A stretch of DNA of 64,000 nt from Carnobacterium_A antarcticum (GCF_042658365.1 NZ_JBHSQC010000006.1); one strand, 5' to 3'. Shown: positions 1 to 8,938, numbered from the stretch's first letter. Program-made: numbers and translations. The notes: generated by a model not told the origin, from the letters alone.

Positions 1-327
1 AATTTGTTCCAATACTTCAAAGGTACTGAAAGTAACATAATCTTGTTCAAAACCAAGTGCTTCAATTTTATCTGCTTCTACCAATCGAGCAACCTCATCG
101 TATATCGGGCCACTGTTTTGAACGATTTCAAAACCAATTGCTTGGCTAGCAGCTTGTTCAACATATCGAAAATCTGTTATGAAATAAGCTTTATTCAGTG
201 TAATGACACTTAACCCTGTTGTTCCAGTAAAGTTTGATACATAGCGTAAATTATAAGGGCTGGTTACCAGCAACGCATCCAATCCTCGTTGTTTCATGCC
301 TTCACGTACCTTATTCAATCGAGTCAT
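1..327 (-). CDS. Xaa-Pro aminopeptidase (M24 family), N-terminal part, cut by window edge
   Basis: Reading leftwards from an ATG at 327, the frame stays open to the window edge (about 109 residues). The product begins MTRLNKVREGMKQRGLDALL and continues with VTSPYNLRYVSNFTG and AYFITDFRYVEQA. These are typical of the N-terminal creatinase-like domain of M24 proline peptidases (PepP/YqhT type), which remove an N-terminal residue preceding proline. The metal-binding catalytic domain lies beyond the window, so PepP cannot be separated from PepQ by active-site residues, although the N-terminus resembles PepP/YqhT. A GAGGAGTGATA stretch just before the ATG supplies the ribosome-binding site. It is a paralogue of the complete PepQ at 23776. 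Confidence 0.85.
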   Translation of the reverse strand, partial: MTRLNKVREGMKQRGLDALLVTSPYNLRYVSNFTGTTGLSVITLNKAYFITDFRYVEQAASQAIGFEIVQNSGPIYDEVARLVEADKIEALGFEQDYVTFSTFEVLEQI

Positions 328-420
328 TTATCATCACTCCTCATCTATTAGATCAATGTTGCAGCTAGTTTGCTAATAAGCGCTGAACACAATTCAATTT
401 ATTATACCAAATTAAAGGCC

Positions 421-466
421 AAAAGGAAATAACCCTTGGCTTTTAACAAGGGTTATTTCCTTTTTA
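421..466 (-). terminator. Intrinsic terminator after comG operon
   Basis: A 16-bp perfect stem (423-438 with 447-462) with an 8-base loop lies 65 bases beyond the comGG stop. The T-tract is short on the minus side and longer on the plus side, but no plus-strand gene precedes it, so it most likely ends the comG transcript. Confidence 0.65.
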
Positions 467-530
467 TTAAGATTCCAGTTCCGTCTCTACAAAAAAGTTT
501 CTGTTCAAGATTCATTAAGAGACAGAGGGT

Positions 531-863
531 CTAATCAGGATAATCTACTATAATACTAATTTGTTTTAAAAATGCCTTATTAGAGATTCCAGTAAATTGA
601 TACGTTTTCGTTGCTGTTTTTTGTACTCGAACAGTACCAGCAGCATACGTTAAAAACAGTTCCTGAATATCTGGTGTACTCTTCAGTTGATATTGCAGCT
701 CTGCTTTTGACAATTCAATCATGCTTTGAACAATATAATAATCTTCAGTAGCTTTTAATTGCTGCATCTGGCGTTTATAAATTTGTGTCGTTCCCATTGA
801 GACTGCTGATAGCAAGAAAACAAAAACGATCACCGAAGGCAAGATTGCTCCTTTTTGATTCAT
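531..863 (-). CDS. comGG: ComGG, competence minor pseudopilin
   Basis: This 110-residue protein is the last gene of a comG operon. It starts MNQKGAILPSVIVFVFLLSA, a short basic leader ending in KG followed by a hydrophobic helix, the pattern processed by the prepilin peptidase ComC. The rest of the sequence is poorly conserved, as is usual for ComGG. The start overlaps the comGF stop by 4 bases, implying translational coupling. It is assigned by position plus the prepilin-like N-terminus. Minor pseudopilins of this type are needed for assembly of the transformation pilus that captures external DNA. Confidence 0.8.
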   Translation of the reverse strand: MNQKGAILPSVIVFVFLLSAVSMGTTQIYKRQMQQLKATEDYYIVQSMIELSKAELQYQLKSTPDIQELFLTYAAGTVRVQKTATKTYQFTGISNKAFLKQISIIVDYPD

Positions 864-1372
864 TTATCTGCCCCCTCGTTCAATTGTGACAAATTTACTT
901 GTGCACTGTAGTTTTCATTATTTGTAAACGTAACCCGCAAGATCAAAAAAGTATCCTTTTTAGAAAAAGTTAGTTTGCTCACTTTCATCATTAACGGTTG
1001 ATAGCCTCCAGAATCAGTTGTTTTAATAAAAACAGTTTTATTAGCATCTCTTTGATAGATATGAACGCGTTGCGTTTTTCCAGCAGCATCTTGTTCTTCA
1101 AATCTAACTTTGCTGGTCGATACATCTTTAAGCACCAGCCCTTTTATTTCATAGTTAAATTGATTTAAAAACAAATGCCATTCTAATTGTCGATCTTGAA
1201 ACGTTTGATTGCGGATTGCACGAAATTGATTCACCGAAAAACCAATCAAAGAAACGCATGTTAATAGAACAAGGAGAGCAATCACTGTTTCTAACAATGT
1301 AAAACCTTTTGCATCAAGGTTCTGGGACTTTTGACGAGAGGATTTCAATAACCAACTGTTGATCTCCATCAT
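860..1372 (-). CDS. comGF: ComGF, competence minor pseudopilin
   Basis: This ComGF family protein has a type III prepilin motif, DAKGFTLLETVIALLVLLT, with the cleavage-site Gly, Phe at +1, Glu at +5 and a hydrophobic helix. The open frame extends upstream to 1405. The ATG at 1372 is preferred because an AAAAAAGG lies about 10 bases before it, but even this start overlaps comGE by 59 bases, so the true start is uncertain. It sits fifth or sixth in the comG operon, as expected for ComGF, and its product should sit in the membrane as part of the competence pseudopilus. Confidence 0.82.
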   Translation of the reverse strand: MMEINSWLLKSSRQKSQNLDAKGFTLLETVIALLVLLTCVSLIGFSVNQFRAIRNQTFQDRQLEWHLFLNQFNYEIKGLVLKDVSTSKVRFEEQDAAGKTQRVHIYQRDANKTVFIKTTDSGGYQPLMMKVSKLTFSKKDTFLILRVTFTNNENYSAQVNLSQLNEGADK

Positions 1373-1664
1373 TGATTTGAATGCCTTTTTTGTGTTCCTT
1401 TTCAATTGAATGAATCTGATAGGTCACTCCCCCTGTTTGCCAAGAGTCATCCACTGATTGGCCGAGTGAGATTTTTTGCGATTGCTCATAACAGATACGA
1501 GCTCTGTCTACCGCTTTCTTCTCTTCTTTAACCGTTAACAACAGTCCAGCGACCAATGGTAGATACAGACTGATACAAACAGTTAAGATAAAAAACGACA
1601 GTAAGCTTTCCAATAACAGATACCCTTTTTGATTAAGTTTTTTAATTCCAATGATAGCGCCCAC
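1314..1664 (-). CDS. comGE: ComGE, competence minor pseudopilin
   Basis: The 116-residue product contains NQKGYLLLESLLSFFIL, a prepilin leader with cleavage-site Gly, Glu at +5 and a membrane helix. The start appears to be GTG at 1664, inside the end of comGD (23-base overlap). An AGGAA directly abuts it, so initiation probably depends on coupling to comGD translation. Assignment as ComGE rests on order in the operon (after comGD, before comGF) and the prepilin-like N-terminus; the rest is not distinctive. Confidence 0.78.
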   Translation of the reverse strand: MGAIIGIKKLNQKGYLLLESLLSFFILTVCISLYLPLVAGLLLTVKEEKKAVDRARICYEQSQKISLGQSVDDSWQTGGVTYQIHSIEKEHKKGIQINDGDQQLVIEILSSKVPEP

Positions 1665-2079
1665 TTCCTAACTGAAAAACTAATGAATGCCTTACGCCAT
1701 CGATATCAAAATATAATGTAGAAAAGCTTTGTAAATTGCCGCTTCCGCCATTAAAAACGTACCGCTTACTCGTAGGCGTTGTGATGGTTTCAGGCAAAAT
1801 CAATTGATGAGTCAAATAATGGTTCTCTTCTGTTAGTATGTTGAAAGAGATTTTGCCTGTGCTTGCTGAAATATCCATCATTGTCCAATTTCCAGATAAA
1901 ACAGCGTAATTCTGAGTAGCTGTCAAGCTGCTTTGCAACTCCTCAATAAACAATTGCGTCTCTACATCTTTAATGATCGTTTTAGAAAAAACCGTTGGTA
2001 TCATCAGCAAACTAACCGTTAATAGTAAAACCAGCAAGCTTTCGAAAAGCAGCATTCCTTTATCGTTTAGTTTCTTCAT
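1642..2079 (-). CDS. comGD: ComGD, competence pseudopilin
   Basis: This 145-residue pseudopilin starts MKKLNDKGMLLFESLLVLLL. The leader ends in KG, Glu is at +5 and a hydrophobic helix follows, then a C-terminal part rich in beta-strand-like segments (YVFNGGSGNLQSFSTLYFD). It overlaps comGC by 4 bases (ATGA) and comGE by 23 bases. In the competence pseudopilus ComGD is a minor subunit in the ComGC fibre. The order GA-GB-GC-GD-GE-GF-GG is complete, supporting a functional locus. Confidence 0.85.
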   Translation of the reverse strand: MKKLNDKGMLLFESLLVLLLTVSLLMIPTVFSKTIIKDVETQLFIEELQSSLTATQNYAVLSGNWTMMDISASTGKISFNILTEENHYLTHQLILPETITTPTSKRYVFNGGSGNLQSFSTLYFDIDGVRHSLVFQLGSGRYHWN

Positions 2080-2396
2080 TCAGAAGACGCTTTAGCTGAA
2101 ACTTTACCGTTGCTGATCACCAATTTATCTTTGGCTTGGGCCAATTGTTTCTCATTTAAATAGGCTGTTTTTAAATCATCAAAACTTGCAGCCTTTTTAT
2201 TCGTATCCATTTCGTATAATTCTACTTGGGTTTGAACAACTGTGACCAAAGCTTCTGTACCTTTCTGATCCACTTTCTTTTTCTGTTCTACGACATTCGG
2301 AACAATCAGCAGCATCAACACAGAGATCACGAAAAGCACCAAAATCATTTCAATTAAAGTAAAACCATCAGCGTTTAATCTTTTTTTCTTTTTCAT
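2076..2396 (-). CDS. comGC: ComGC, major competence pseudopilin
   Basis: The major pseudopilin has the classic ComGC/GspG N-terminus ADGFTLIEMILVLFVISVLMLLIVPNV, with Gly as the processing site, Phe +1 and Glu +5, followed by KKKVDQKGTEALVTVVQTQVELYE. The open frame continues upstream to 2453, but the ATG at 2396 is chosen. It gives a normal short leader (MKKKKRLNADG) and shares one base with the comGB stop (TGATG), a typical coupled junction. The mature protein should be about 95 residues, normal for the family. ComC peptidase, not in this window, would be needed for maturation. Confidence 0.93.
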   Translation of the reverse strand: MKKKKRLNADGFTLIEMILVLFVISVLMLLIVPNVVEQKKKVDQKGTEALVTVVQTQVELYEMDTNKKAASFDDLKTAYLNEKQLAQAKDKLVISNGKVSAKASSE

Positions 2397-3469
2397 CAGA
2401 CAACCTCTCCTATCATAGAGAACATAGGCAGTAATAAAGCCAGGTAAATACACAAAATAAAAAAAGCAACAAATAAAAAAATAAAGGGTTGGATCCAGCT
2501 AAAAACCTTTTGAATGTACTGCATCATTCTTTTTTGACAATCTTCACCATAGATCATTAATTCGCTTGCTAACTGACTAGTCGCTTCGCCATGTAAAATA
2601 ATTAAACCCAATTCTGGATTGAAAAATGTCAGTGAACTCATCGATTCTTTAAAATTTCGTCCTGTTTTCAACTCTAATTCCATTACTTGTGCAACTTCTC
2701 GCATCAATGCTGTTGCTTCTTTTGCTTGCATCAGACCAATAATGGCGTTCATTTGATGTCCGCTTTTTAAAAGCTGACTCCATTCGTAACTAAAAGAATG
2801 GGTATGGTACAAACGTATCAAGGTATTCGCCAACGGAATCCGCATGTAAAAAGTCGTTCGCTCAATAGCTGACATTTTTTTCAGTTTAGTGTGTATCCAC
2901 AAAAACAATAAGCTGGTGCATAAACCGGCAATCAGTAAAACAGTTGGAAAATATTCAATAAATCCGATTGCGAAGCGGTTGATCCACGAGACGCTTTGAG
3001 CAGATGTATCATACAATTGCCGAAAACTCGGCAATAAAACCAATCGCATGGCTATTAAAATGCCTACCATAAACAGCAATAGAACCAAGGGATATTGTAA
3101 CAACTTCATTAATTGCTGTTTTTGTTTGTTTTTCGTTTCTAAATACTGTCCGCTTGCCCCTAGAGCTTCCGAAAATTGTCCATGAATAAGAGATAAATAA
3201 ATTTGAGAGCTGATGCGCTCAGAAAATCCTTGGTTTCTGAGTGCTTCATCAAACCGTTGACCGTTTTCTAATTCATGTAAAATAAGTTGAATCCAATGAG
3301 CTTCTTTTGGCATAATGGTCGCTAAGAAAGTTAGGGCTTCTCGCAAAGTAAATCCTTCTTGGATCAAAGAAGCTAATTTCGTTAAAAAAGAAGCTTGCAT
3401 CAATTCCGTTTGAGTTTTACGGAATGCGGTATTTTTGAAAGTTTTTTTGGGTAATAAAACCATAAACAT
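2396..3469 (-). CDS. comGB: ComGB, competence pilus inner-membrane platform protein
   Basis: The 357-residue polytopic protein is of the GspF/PilC/ComGB family and is the membrane platform on which pseudopilins assemble. Visible features are two repeats of the T2SF domain with membrane helices near LMKLLQYPLVLLLFMVGILIA, FPTVLLIAGLCTSLLFLWI and a C-terminal helix FIFLFVAFFILCIYLALLLPMF, and the family pattern LKSGHQMNAII with LELKTGRNFKESM. Length is normal. The start overlaps the end of comGA by 53 bases, so the exact initiation codon could lie slightly downstream. Confidence 0.92.
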   Translation of the reverse strand: MFMVLLPKKTFKNTAFRKTQTELMQASFLTKLASLIQEGFTLREALTFLATIMPKEAHWIQLILHELENGQRFDEALRNQGFSERISSQIYLSLIHGQFSEALGASGQYLETKNKQKQQLMKLLQYPLVLLLFMVGILIAMRLVLLPSFRQLYDTSAQSVSWINRFAIGFIEYFPTVLLIAGLCTSLLFLWIHTKLKKMSAIERTTFYMRIPLANTLIRLYHTHSFSYEWSQLLKSGHQMNAIIGLMQAKEATALMREVAQVMELELKTGRNFKESMSSLTFFNPELGLIILHGEATSQLASELMIYGEDCQKRMMQYIQKVFSWIQPFIFLFVAFFILCIYLALLLPMFSMIGEVV

Positions 3470-4496
3470 ACGCCTTTCTTAACAAGCAATTAAACGACCT
3501 GTTCATCTGTTCAGGTTGATTTAGAATTGCCGATTCATTCGACAAACACCCTTGCAAGTTTTCTCCAGATAATACTTCATAAACAGTAGCTCGTTTTTCA
3601 TGAACGTTCCAATGGCTACAATCCATTTGGCAATCTCCTTTACAAAACGGGCAGTTTTTTGGAAGCAATTTTTGAAAAACGATTCCTAAAAGAGTTTGTT
3701 TCAATTGTTCATGGGTTATCCCTAATTCAATCAGTCTTGAGAGGACCCCTACAGCATTTTTAGCATGTATACTTGCAATGATCAAGTGGCCTGTTAAAGC
3801 TCCTCGTATAACCATTTTGGCCGTTTCTTCATCTCTGATTTCTCCTACGATCAAGGTATCTGGATGATGCCTTAAACTCGACTTTAAAAGCGTCTCATAG
3901 AAGACACCTGCTTTTTCATTTACTTCGGTTTGAAGAAATGCCGGTTCTTCTATCTCCACGGGATCCTCCACAGTGATGACTTGCTGATTATTTTTTGAAT
4001 GGCATTCGCGAATCAAATGGTACATGGTGGTCGTTTTTCCAGATCCAACTGGGCCAGAAAATAAAAGCAAGCCGCTTTTAAACTGCACTAACTTTTCCAT
4101 TTCATTAACTTCTTGGTGGAAAAAAGTTGTTTCTTTTAAAGGATGCACTTCCGTTTGATTCAATAACCGTATCACCATGGATTCTTGAGATTTGAAATTA
4201 GTGATCGTTGAAAATCGCAAAGCTTGTTTTGTCTTATTAAGCAAAAATTGAATCGATCCGCTTTGCGGACGTCTCCTTTCCCCGACATCCATATTGCATA
4301 AGTATTTAAAGTAGGAAATAAGGCGAACCCCTTCATCTGGTGTCAGATTAAAAAATTGAATTAAATAACCGCCAATTCGAAAAAATATTCTATAGTCATT
4401 TCCCTCGGGTAAAACATGAACATCACTTGCCCCTTTGTTTTGAGCCTTTAAAATAACGTGTTCAGCAAGTTGTTCTATCTCCATAACATGTGCCAA
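3417..4496 (-). CDS. comGA: ComGA, competence traffic ATPase
   Basis: ComGA is the GspE/PilB-family secretion ATPase that powers pseudopilus assembly. Visible motifs are Walker A GPVGSGKTT (about residues 148-156), an Asp box QQVITVEDPVE, Walker B DTLIVGEIRDEE (about 213-224), a His box LTGHLIIASIHAKN and a C-terminal four-cysteine cluster CPFCKGDCQMDC. The frame starts at TTG 4496; the first in-frame ATG is at 4484. Neither has an ideally spaced ribosome-binding site (AAGGAG lies 14 bases before the TTG). As first gene of comGA-GG it would carry the competence promoter. I could not find a clear SigX CIN box or ComK box upstream. Confidence 0.93.
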   Translation of the reverse strand: MAHVMEIEQLAEHVILKAQNKGASDVHVLPEGNDYRIFFRIGGYLIQFFNLTPDEGVRLISYFKYLCNMDVGERRRPQSGSIQFLLNKTKQALRFSTITNFKSQESMVIRLLNQTEVHPLKETTFFHQEVNEMEKLVQFKSGLLLFSGPVGSGKTTTMYHLIRECHSKNNQQVITVEDPVEIEEPAFLQTEVNEKAGVFYETLLKSSLRHHPDTLIVGEIRDEETAKMVIRGALTGHLIIASIHAKNAVGVLSRLIELGITHEQLKQTLLGIVFQKLLPKNCPFCKGDCQMDCSHWNVHEKRATVYEVLSGENLQGCLSNESAILNQPEQMNRSFNCLLRKAYVYGFITQKNFQKYRIP

Positions 4497-4660
4497 TCCA
4501 TTGTCTCATTCTCCTTGTTTTGTTTGAGCACACGGCATTCCCTCCTTATTTCAGAATATATGGTTTGCGATTTTCTAATAGGTTGTTCCCTCCTTTGATT
4601 GTTTTATGTTCCTACTCTAATTGTATGCTTTTCATCTTAATTTCCTTTTTTTATAAAAAA

Positions 4661-4690
4661 ATATCCCTCCAACACTTTGCTGGAGGAACA
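4661..4690 (-). terminator. Terminator after yebC
   Basis: The stem CCTCCA/TGGAGG with a 9-base loop is followed on the minus strand by GATATTTTTTT. It ends the yebC transcript and insulates it from comG. Confidence 0.75.
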
Positions 4691-4705
4691 TCTTGTATAT
4701 TTTGA

Positions 4706-5431
4706 TTATAGTATCGCGTTGTGAAAAACTTCTGAAACGTCGTCATCTTCTTCTAATTTATCAATCATTTGTTCTAGTGTAACTCTTTTATCTTCAGATA
4801 ATTCAACAGTTGTTTGCGGAATCATGGTAACTTCAGCTTGCGCTAATGTGTACCCTTCTTTTTCTAAGGCATCACGGACTTCTGGTAAATCGGACGGGTC
4901 TGTATAAACTTCAAATACTTCGTCAGATGTTTCCATTTCCTCTCCGCCAGCTTCCAGAACGCTCATCAGCATCGTGTCTTCATCAACATCTAAACCTTCG
5001 CGTGCGATAGCGATGTACCCTTTGCGGTCGAACATGTAACTCACTGAACCTTTTTCCCCTAGTGAACCGCCATTTTTATTAAAAGCGACACGGACGTTGG
5101 TTCCTGTCCGATTTAAATTATCTGATAAAGCATGCACTAAAACAGCTGTACCTTGAGGACCATAACCTTCATAAGTGACTTCGTCGTAATTTTCGTTCTC
5201 AGTTGTAGAACTGCCTTTTTTAATGGCTCTATCAATATTGTCGTTTGGCATATTGTTTGATTTGGCTTTATCCATCACCATACGTAATGAAGGGTTTGTG
5301 TCCGGATCAGGACCACCTTTTTTTACAGCCATATAAATTTCCCTAGATATTTTTTGGAAAATTTTGCCGCGTTTTGCATCTTGTGCATTTTTACGTCCTT
5401 GGATATTGTTCCATTTTGAATGTCCTGCCAT
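4706..5431 (-). CDS. yebC: YebC/PmpR family transcriptional regulator
   Basis: This 241-residue protein has normal length and the family signature start MAGHSKWNNIQGRKNAQDAKRGK, with the conserved MPNDNIDRAIKKG and VTYEGYGPQGTAVLVHALSDN. Family members are cytoplasmic. Some act as DNA-binding regulators, and recent work on relatives links the family to relief of ribosome stalling at proline stretches, so the precise role here is open. A GAGGG ribosome-binding site precedes the ATG. It is monocistronic, between a terminator and the VanZ-like gene. Confidence 0.95.
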   Translation of the reverse strand: MAGHSKWNNIQGRKNAQDAKRGKIFQKISREIYMAVKKGGPDPDTNPSLRMVMDKAKSNNMPNDNIDRAIKKGSSTTENENYDEVTYEGYGPQGTAVLVHALSDNLNRTGTNVRVAFNKNGGSLGEKGSVSYMFDRKGYIAIAREGLDVDEDTMLMSVLEAGGEEMETSDEVFEVYTDPSDLPEVRDALEKEGYTLAQAEVTMIPQTTVELSEDKRVTLEQMIDKLEEDDDVSEVFHNAIL

Positions 5432-5544
5432 CCATATTCCCTCATCTCACATTGTATTTTGGCAAATAAGCCCTTCTCATTCTACCAAAAAACAGGTTCT
5501 TGAGCAAATCTTTCTAAAAGTGATGGATCTTAGGAGAAATAGTC

Positions 5545-6063
5545 CTAACGGTAATTCTTTTTTGTTCTTTTTTTGTTTTTGTGGAAAACAAAAAAGAGAA
5601 GCGCTAGCCCAATAGCTGTTAATGCGCCGACACTATCTAGGGTCACATCTTGCAACAATGGTGTTCTGTTAGGCGTAATGCCTTGGTGAAATTCATCCAG
5701 TGCTGCATAGCCGGTAGCGAGCAGCCAAGAAATAAAGGCAGCTAAACTGATGCTCGTCATTTTATTCTTCAATCCTAGAAACCAAAACAACCCTAATAAA
5801 AAATAGGTGCCAAAATGGGCAGCTTTGCGTATAAAAAACTCTATAAACTCGCTATATCCTAGCGCATCAATGCTTACCTCTCCGCTAGCATATGTAAAGT
5901 GGATCCCGCTCAGCAGATTCTTAAGCGGTTCTTTTGCTAATAGTTGATTCAGCAAAGGGGTGACCGATTGTTCTTCATACGGTTGGGAAGAACTATAAAA
6001 CAATACCCCCATAATTACTAAAGCCAATCCTATAAATAGATTATCTTTTGTGGATGAACGCAT
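5545..6063 (-). CDS. VanZ-like membrane protein
   Basis: The 172-residue membrane protein has four predicted helices and the VanZ-family core: RKAAHFGTYFLLGLFWF, then ATGYAALDEFHQGITPNRTPLLQDVTLDSVGALTAIGLAL. The D-E-F-H-Q and R-D-x-x-x-D-x-x-G motifs are the hallmarks. VanZ of Tn1546 gives low-level teicoplanin resistance; most chromosomal relatives such as this have no assigned role. There is no van cluster nearby, so resistance should not be inferred. The start is supported by AAAGGAGTG before the ATG. Confidence 0.88.
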   Translation of the reverse strand: MRSSTKDNLFIGLALVIMGVLFYSSSQPYEEQSVTPLLNQLLAKEPLKNLLSGIHFTYASGEVSIDALGYSEFIEFFIRKAAHFGTYFLLGLFWFLGLKNKMTSISLAAFISWLLATGYAALDEFHQGITPNRTPLLQDVTLDSVGALTAIGLALLFFVFHKNKKRTKKNYR

Positions 6064-6176
6064 TTTTACACTCCTTTCTTTCTTTTAGTTTACCTCAATT
6101 TCTTTTCTTTTCACATAAAAAAAGAAAGCCAAACCATATATAGTTTGACTTTCTTGCTGACAATAACATTAAACCA

Positions 6177-8792
6177 TCATAGCCATTGTTTATTTATTTT
6201 AATATAAATATCTTTGACTACTTGAGTCAATACAATATAAGCTAAAACAATTAGGATCATCCATTTCCAGTAAGTTGTCGGTAAAGCTACAAAATCAAAG
6301 AATGTCCCGAATTTGCTTCCAGGGATCAATACAGCAGCCACTACAACAGCAAGGGTTGATAACGTTACGCTTAAGCTGGCTCTGCTTTGAATAAACGGAA
6401 TCTTTTTCGTTCTGATCACATGGACGACAACAGTTTGAGTAATCAAACCAATCACGAACCAACCTGAATGGAATAAAGCAGCATCTTGGACCGTGTTAGC
6501 TTGGAAAACAAACCACATCAGTACAAATGTTAAAATATCAAAAATCGAACTGATCGGCCCAATGCTAAAAGTAAACTTCAATAAATCTGACGTTCCCCAT
6601 TTAGCTGGTTTCATTAAATCTTCCTCATCCATCTTATCCCAAGGAATGGTTAATTGGGCGATATCATAAATAAGGTTTTGGACTAAGAGTTGAATCGAAA
6701 GCATTGGCAAGAATGGTAAAAAGGCACTGGCTACTAATACACTAAATACATTACCGAAGTTTGAACTGATCGTCATTTTAATGTATTTCATCATGTTTCC
6801 AAAAACAGTCCGGCCTTCTAACACACCGTCTTCTAAAACCGTTAAACTCTTTTCCAACAGAATGATTGAACTAGCTTCTTTAGTAATATCTGCTGCGGTA
6901 TCAACAGAAATCCCTACATCAGCCGTTCTCAATGCGGGCGCATCGTTGATGCCGTCTCCCATAAATCCAACTGTGTGTCCTTTTTGTTGCAATAATTCAA
7001 TGATTCGAGCTTTTTGAGTTGGATTTAATTTAGCAAAAAGATTGACTTCTTCTGTTGCATCCATCAATTCGTTGTCATCCATCGTTTCAAGTTCTGTTCC
7101 AAGAATCACACGGTTCACTTCGATTCCAACTTCTTTACAGATTTTTTGAGCGACTATTTCGTTATCGCCAGTCAAAACTTTTACATTCACACCATGTTCA
7201 TGGAGCGACTTAATAGCTGTGATAGAAGATTGTTTTGGCGGGTCTAAAAATCCCATGAACCCTACTAGCACCATATCTGCTTCATCTTTAATTGAGTAAA
7301 CAGCTGAATCATGAACGTTCAGTTTATAGGCGACACCTAGTGCACGCATGCCTTCTTTGTTCATTTTGATGCTGACTTCTTCCATCGTTTTTTGTAATTC
7401 TGGTGTCAACGGAACAACTTCACCGTTCAATTCTACATATTGACAAACTTTCAGCATTTCTTCTACGGCGCCTTTAGTGATCATAATTTGCTGATCCCCT
7501 GTTTTGACAGCTACAGTTAAACGGCGTCTTGAGAAATCGAATGGAATTTCGTCAATTTTTTCGACTTTTTCTAATTCAGCTTCTTCACGATTTTCACTGA
7601 AATACTCAATGACAGCGTGATCCATCACATTTTTCCAACCGGTTTGATAATTTGAGTTCATATACGCTAACTCTAAAACACGATTGCTTTCTTCGCCAAT
7701 CGGATTTACATGACGTACCAAAACGACTTTGTCTTCCGTTATCGTTCCAGTTTTATCCGTACATAAGACATCCATAGCACCCAAGTTTTGAATAGCATTT
7801 AATTCTTTAACGATTACTTTTTTCTTAGACATCGTAATCGCACCTTTAGCTAAGTTGCTCGTAATGATCATCGGCAGCATTTCTGGTGTTAAACCAACAG
7901 CTACTGCTATTGAGAAGAAGAAAGCTTCGCCCCAATCGCCTTTTGAGATTCCATTGATTAAAAATACAATAGGAACCATGACAAGCATAAAGTTGATCAA
8001 TAATTTACTAACATTTTTTACGCCACGGTCAAAGCTCGTTTCTCCTCTAGATTTAGAAGATTGAGTAGCAATATCTCCAAAGAAAGTATCTTCTCCTGTT
8101 TTTAATACGACTACTTTTCCTTGTCCGCTTAAAACATCTGTCCCCATAAAAGCTAAGTTATGAAGATCCAAAGCCGTTACGTGCGGATCTTCTTTTTCGC
8201 CTTCTATTTGGACAAACTTTTCAATCGGCATCGATTCTCCCGTTAATGACGATTGATTGACGAATAAGTCTTTAGTCCAAATCAAACGAGCATCTGCTGG
8301 AATCAAGTCTCCTGTCGACAGATTGACAATATCGCCAGGAACGACTTCATCAATGGGGATTTCTTTCGTTACCCCTTCTCTGGTCACTGCACAAGTGGTT
8401 TCGATAAGTTCTTTCAAAGCCAAACTGGCTTTTTGAGAACGATATTCTTGAATAAAATGAAGTCCTGCACTGAATAAAATCATCAAGCCCATAACGATAC
8501 TGGCTTCAAAATCTTTAGTAGCAGCTGAGACAACTAATAAAAGTGCTAAAACATAAATAAATGGATCTTTAAATGCTTGGAGTAATAGTAGATACCAAGG
8601 AACAGGCTTTTGAGCAGCGACTTCATTTAACCCAAATTCTTCTAAGCGCTTTTCCGCTTCTGATTTGCTTAAGCCTGACTCTCCTGTATCCAACTGTTTT
8701 AAAACTGCTTCTTCTGTGAGGTAGCCTAATTCTTTTAATTGGTTGTTTTTAGATTTTTTTTCTGTATAAATGTGCTTCTTTTGATTTGCCAT
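6177..8792 (-). CDS. mgtA: Mg2+-transporting P-type ATPase (MgtA/MgtB type)
   Basis: This 871-residue type IIIB P-type ATPase imports Mg2+ across the cytoplasmic membrane. It shows the actuator loop SSLTGES, the phosphorylation motif CTDKTGTITED, the hinge VLTGDNE and GFMGDGINDAPALRTADVGISVD, with N-terminal cation-ATPase domain and about ten membrane helices. The ATG at 8792 is chosen over an upstream one at 8828 because AAAGGAGG lies 8 bases before it. Expression should rise when Mg2+ is scarce through the M-box riboswitch upstream (9161-9317). Neighbouring genes are unrelated. Confidence 0.95.
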   Translation of the reverse strand: MANQKKHIYTEKKSKNNQLKELGYLTEEAVLKQLDTGESGLSKSEAEKRLEEFGLNEVAAQKPVPWYLLLLQAFKDPFIYVLALLLVVSAATKDFEASIVMGLMILFSAGLHFIQEYRSQKASLALKELIETTCAVTREGVTKEIPIDEVVPGDIVNLSTGDLIPADARLIWTKDLFVNQSSLTGESMPIEKFVQIEGEKEDPHVTALDLHNLAFMGTDVLSGQGKVVVLKTGEDTFFGDIATQSSKSRGETSFDRGVKNVSKLLINFMLVMVPIVFLINGISKGDWGEAFFFSIAVAVGLTPEMLPMIITSNLAKGAITMSKKKVIVKELNAIQNLGAMDVLCTDKTGTITEDKVVLVRHVNPIGEESNRVLELAYMNSNYQTGWKNVMDHAVIEYFSENREEAELEKVEKIDEIPFDFSRRRLTVAVKTGDQQIMITKGAVEEMLKVCQYVELNGEVVPLTPELQKTMEEVSIKMNKEGMRALGVAYKLNVHDSAVYSIKDEADMVLVGFMGFLDPPKQSSITAIKSLHEHGVNVKVLTGDNEIVAQKICKEVGIEVNRVILGTELETMDDNELMDATEEVNLFAKLNPTQKARIIELLQQKGHTVGFMGDGINDAPALRTADVGISVDTAADITKEASSIILLEKSLTVLEDGVLEGRTVFGNMMKYIKMTISSNFGNVFSVLVASAFLPFLPMLSIQLLVQNLIYDIAQLTIPWDKMDEEDLMKPAKWGTSDLLKFTFSIGPISSIFDILTFVLMWFVFQANTVQDAALFHSGWFVIGLITQTVVVHVIRTKKIPFIQSRASLSVTLSTLAVVVAAVLIPGSKFGTFFDFVALPTTYWKWMILIVLAYIVLTQVVKDIYIKINKQWL

Positions 8793-8833
8793 TATTTTTT
8801 CCTCCTTTTGCCTTACCGGAAAAAACAAGTTTG

Positions 8834-8938
8834 CTACACTATTATCCTAATTAAGAGGGTCATGGCAGGCTTACTTATTTTTTCTTCATCTCTCCAACAA
8901 TCATCACCTGGACTATCACTACTAGAGCCTTTTTCCAT
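8834..8938 (-). CDS. Possible 34-residue ORF between M-box terminator and mgtA
   Basis: This short frame has a credible ribosome-binding site (GGCGAGGTGAATGGT before the ATG) and lies after the M-box terminator and 41 bases before the mgtA start, so it would be expressed only on read-through mgtA mRNA. The product starts with an acidic, Ser-rich segment (MEKGSSSDSPGDD) and ends with a short hydrophobic stretch (AMTLLIRIIV). I do not recognise it. It could be a small regulatory or leader peptide for the transporter, or a chance frame; nothing beyond position and ribosome-binding site supports it. Confidence 0.35.
   Translation of the reverse strand: MEKGSSSDSPGDDCWRDEEKISKPAMTLLIRIIV

Noticed and set aside
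4497..4575. Short GTG-initiated frame with a GGAGGG site overlapping the comGA start
   Set aside because: About 23 codons, no recognisable peptide, and it runs into comGA out of frame. It may only reflect an uncertain comGA start.
5545..6063. Glycopeptide resistance from the VanZ-like gene
   Set aside because: No vanHAX or regulatory genes nearby; chromosomal VanZ-like proteins are common and mostly of unknown role.
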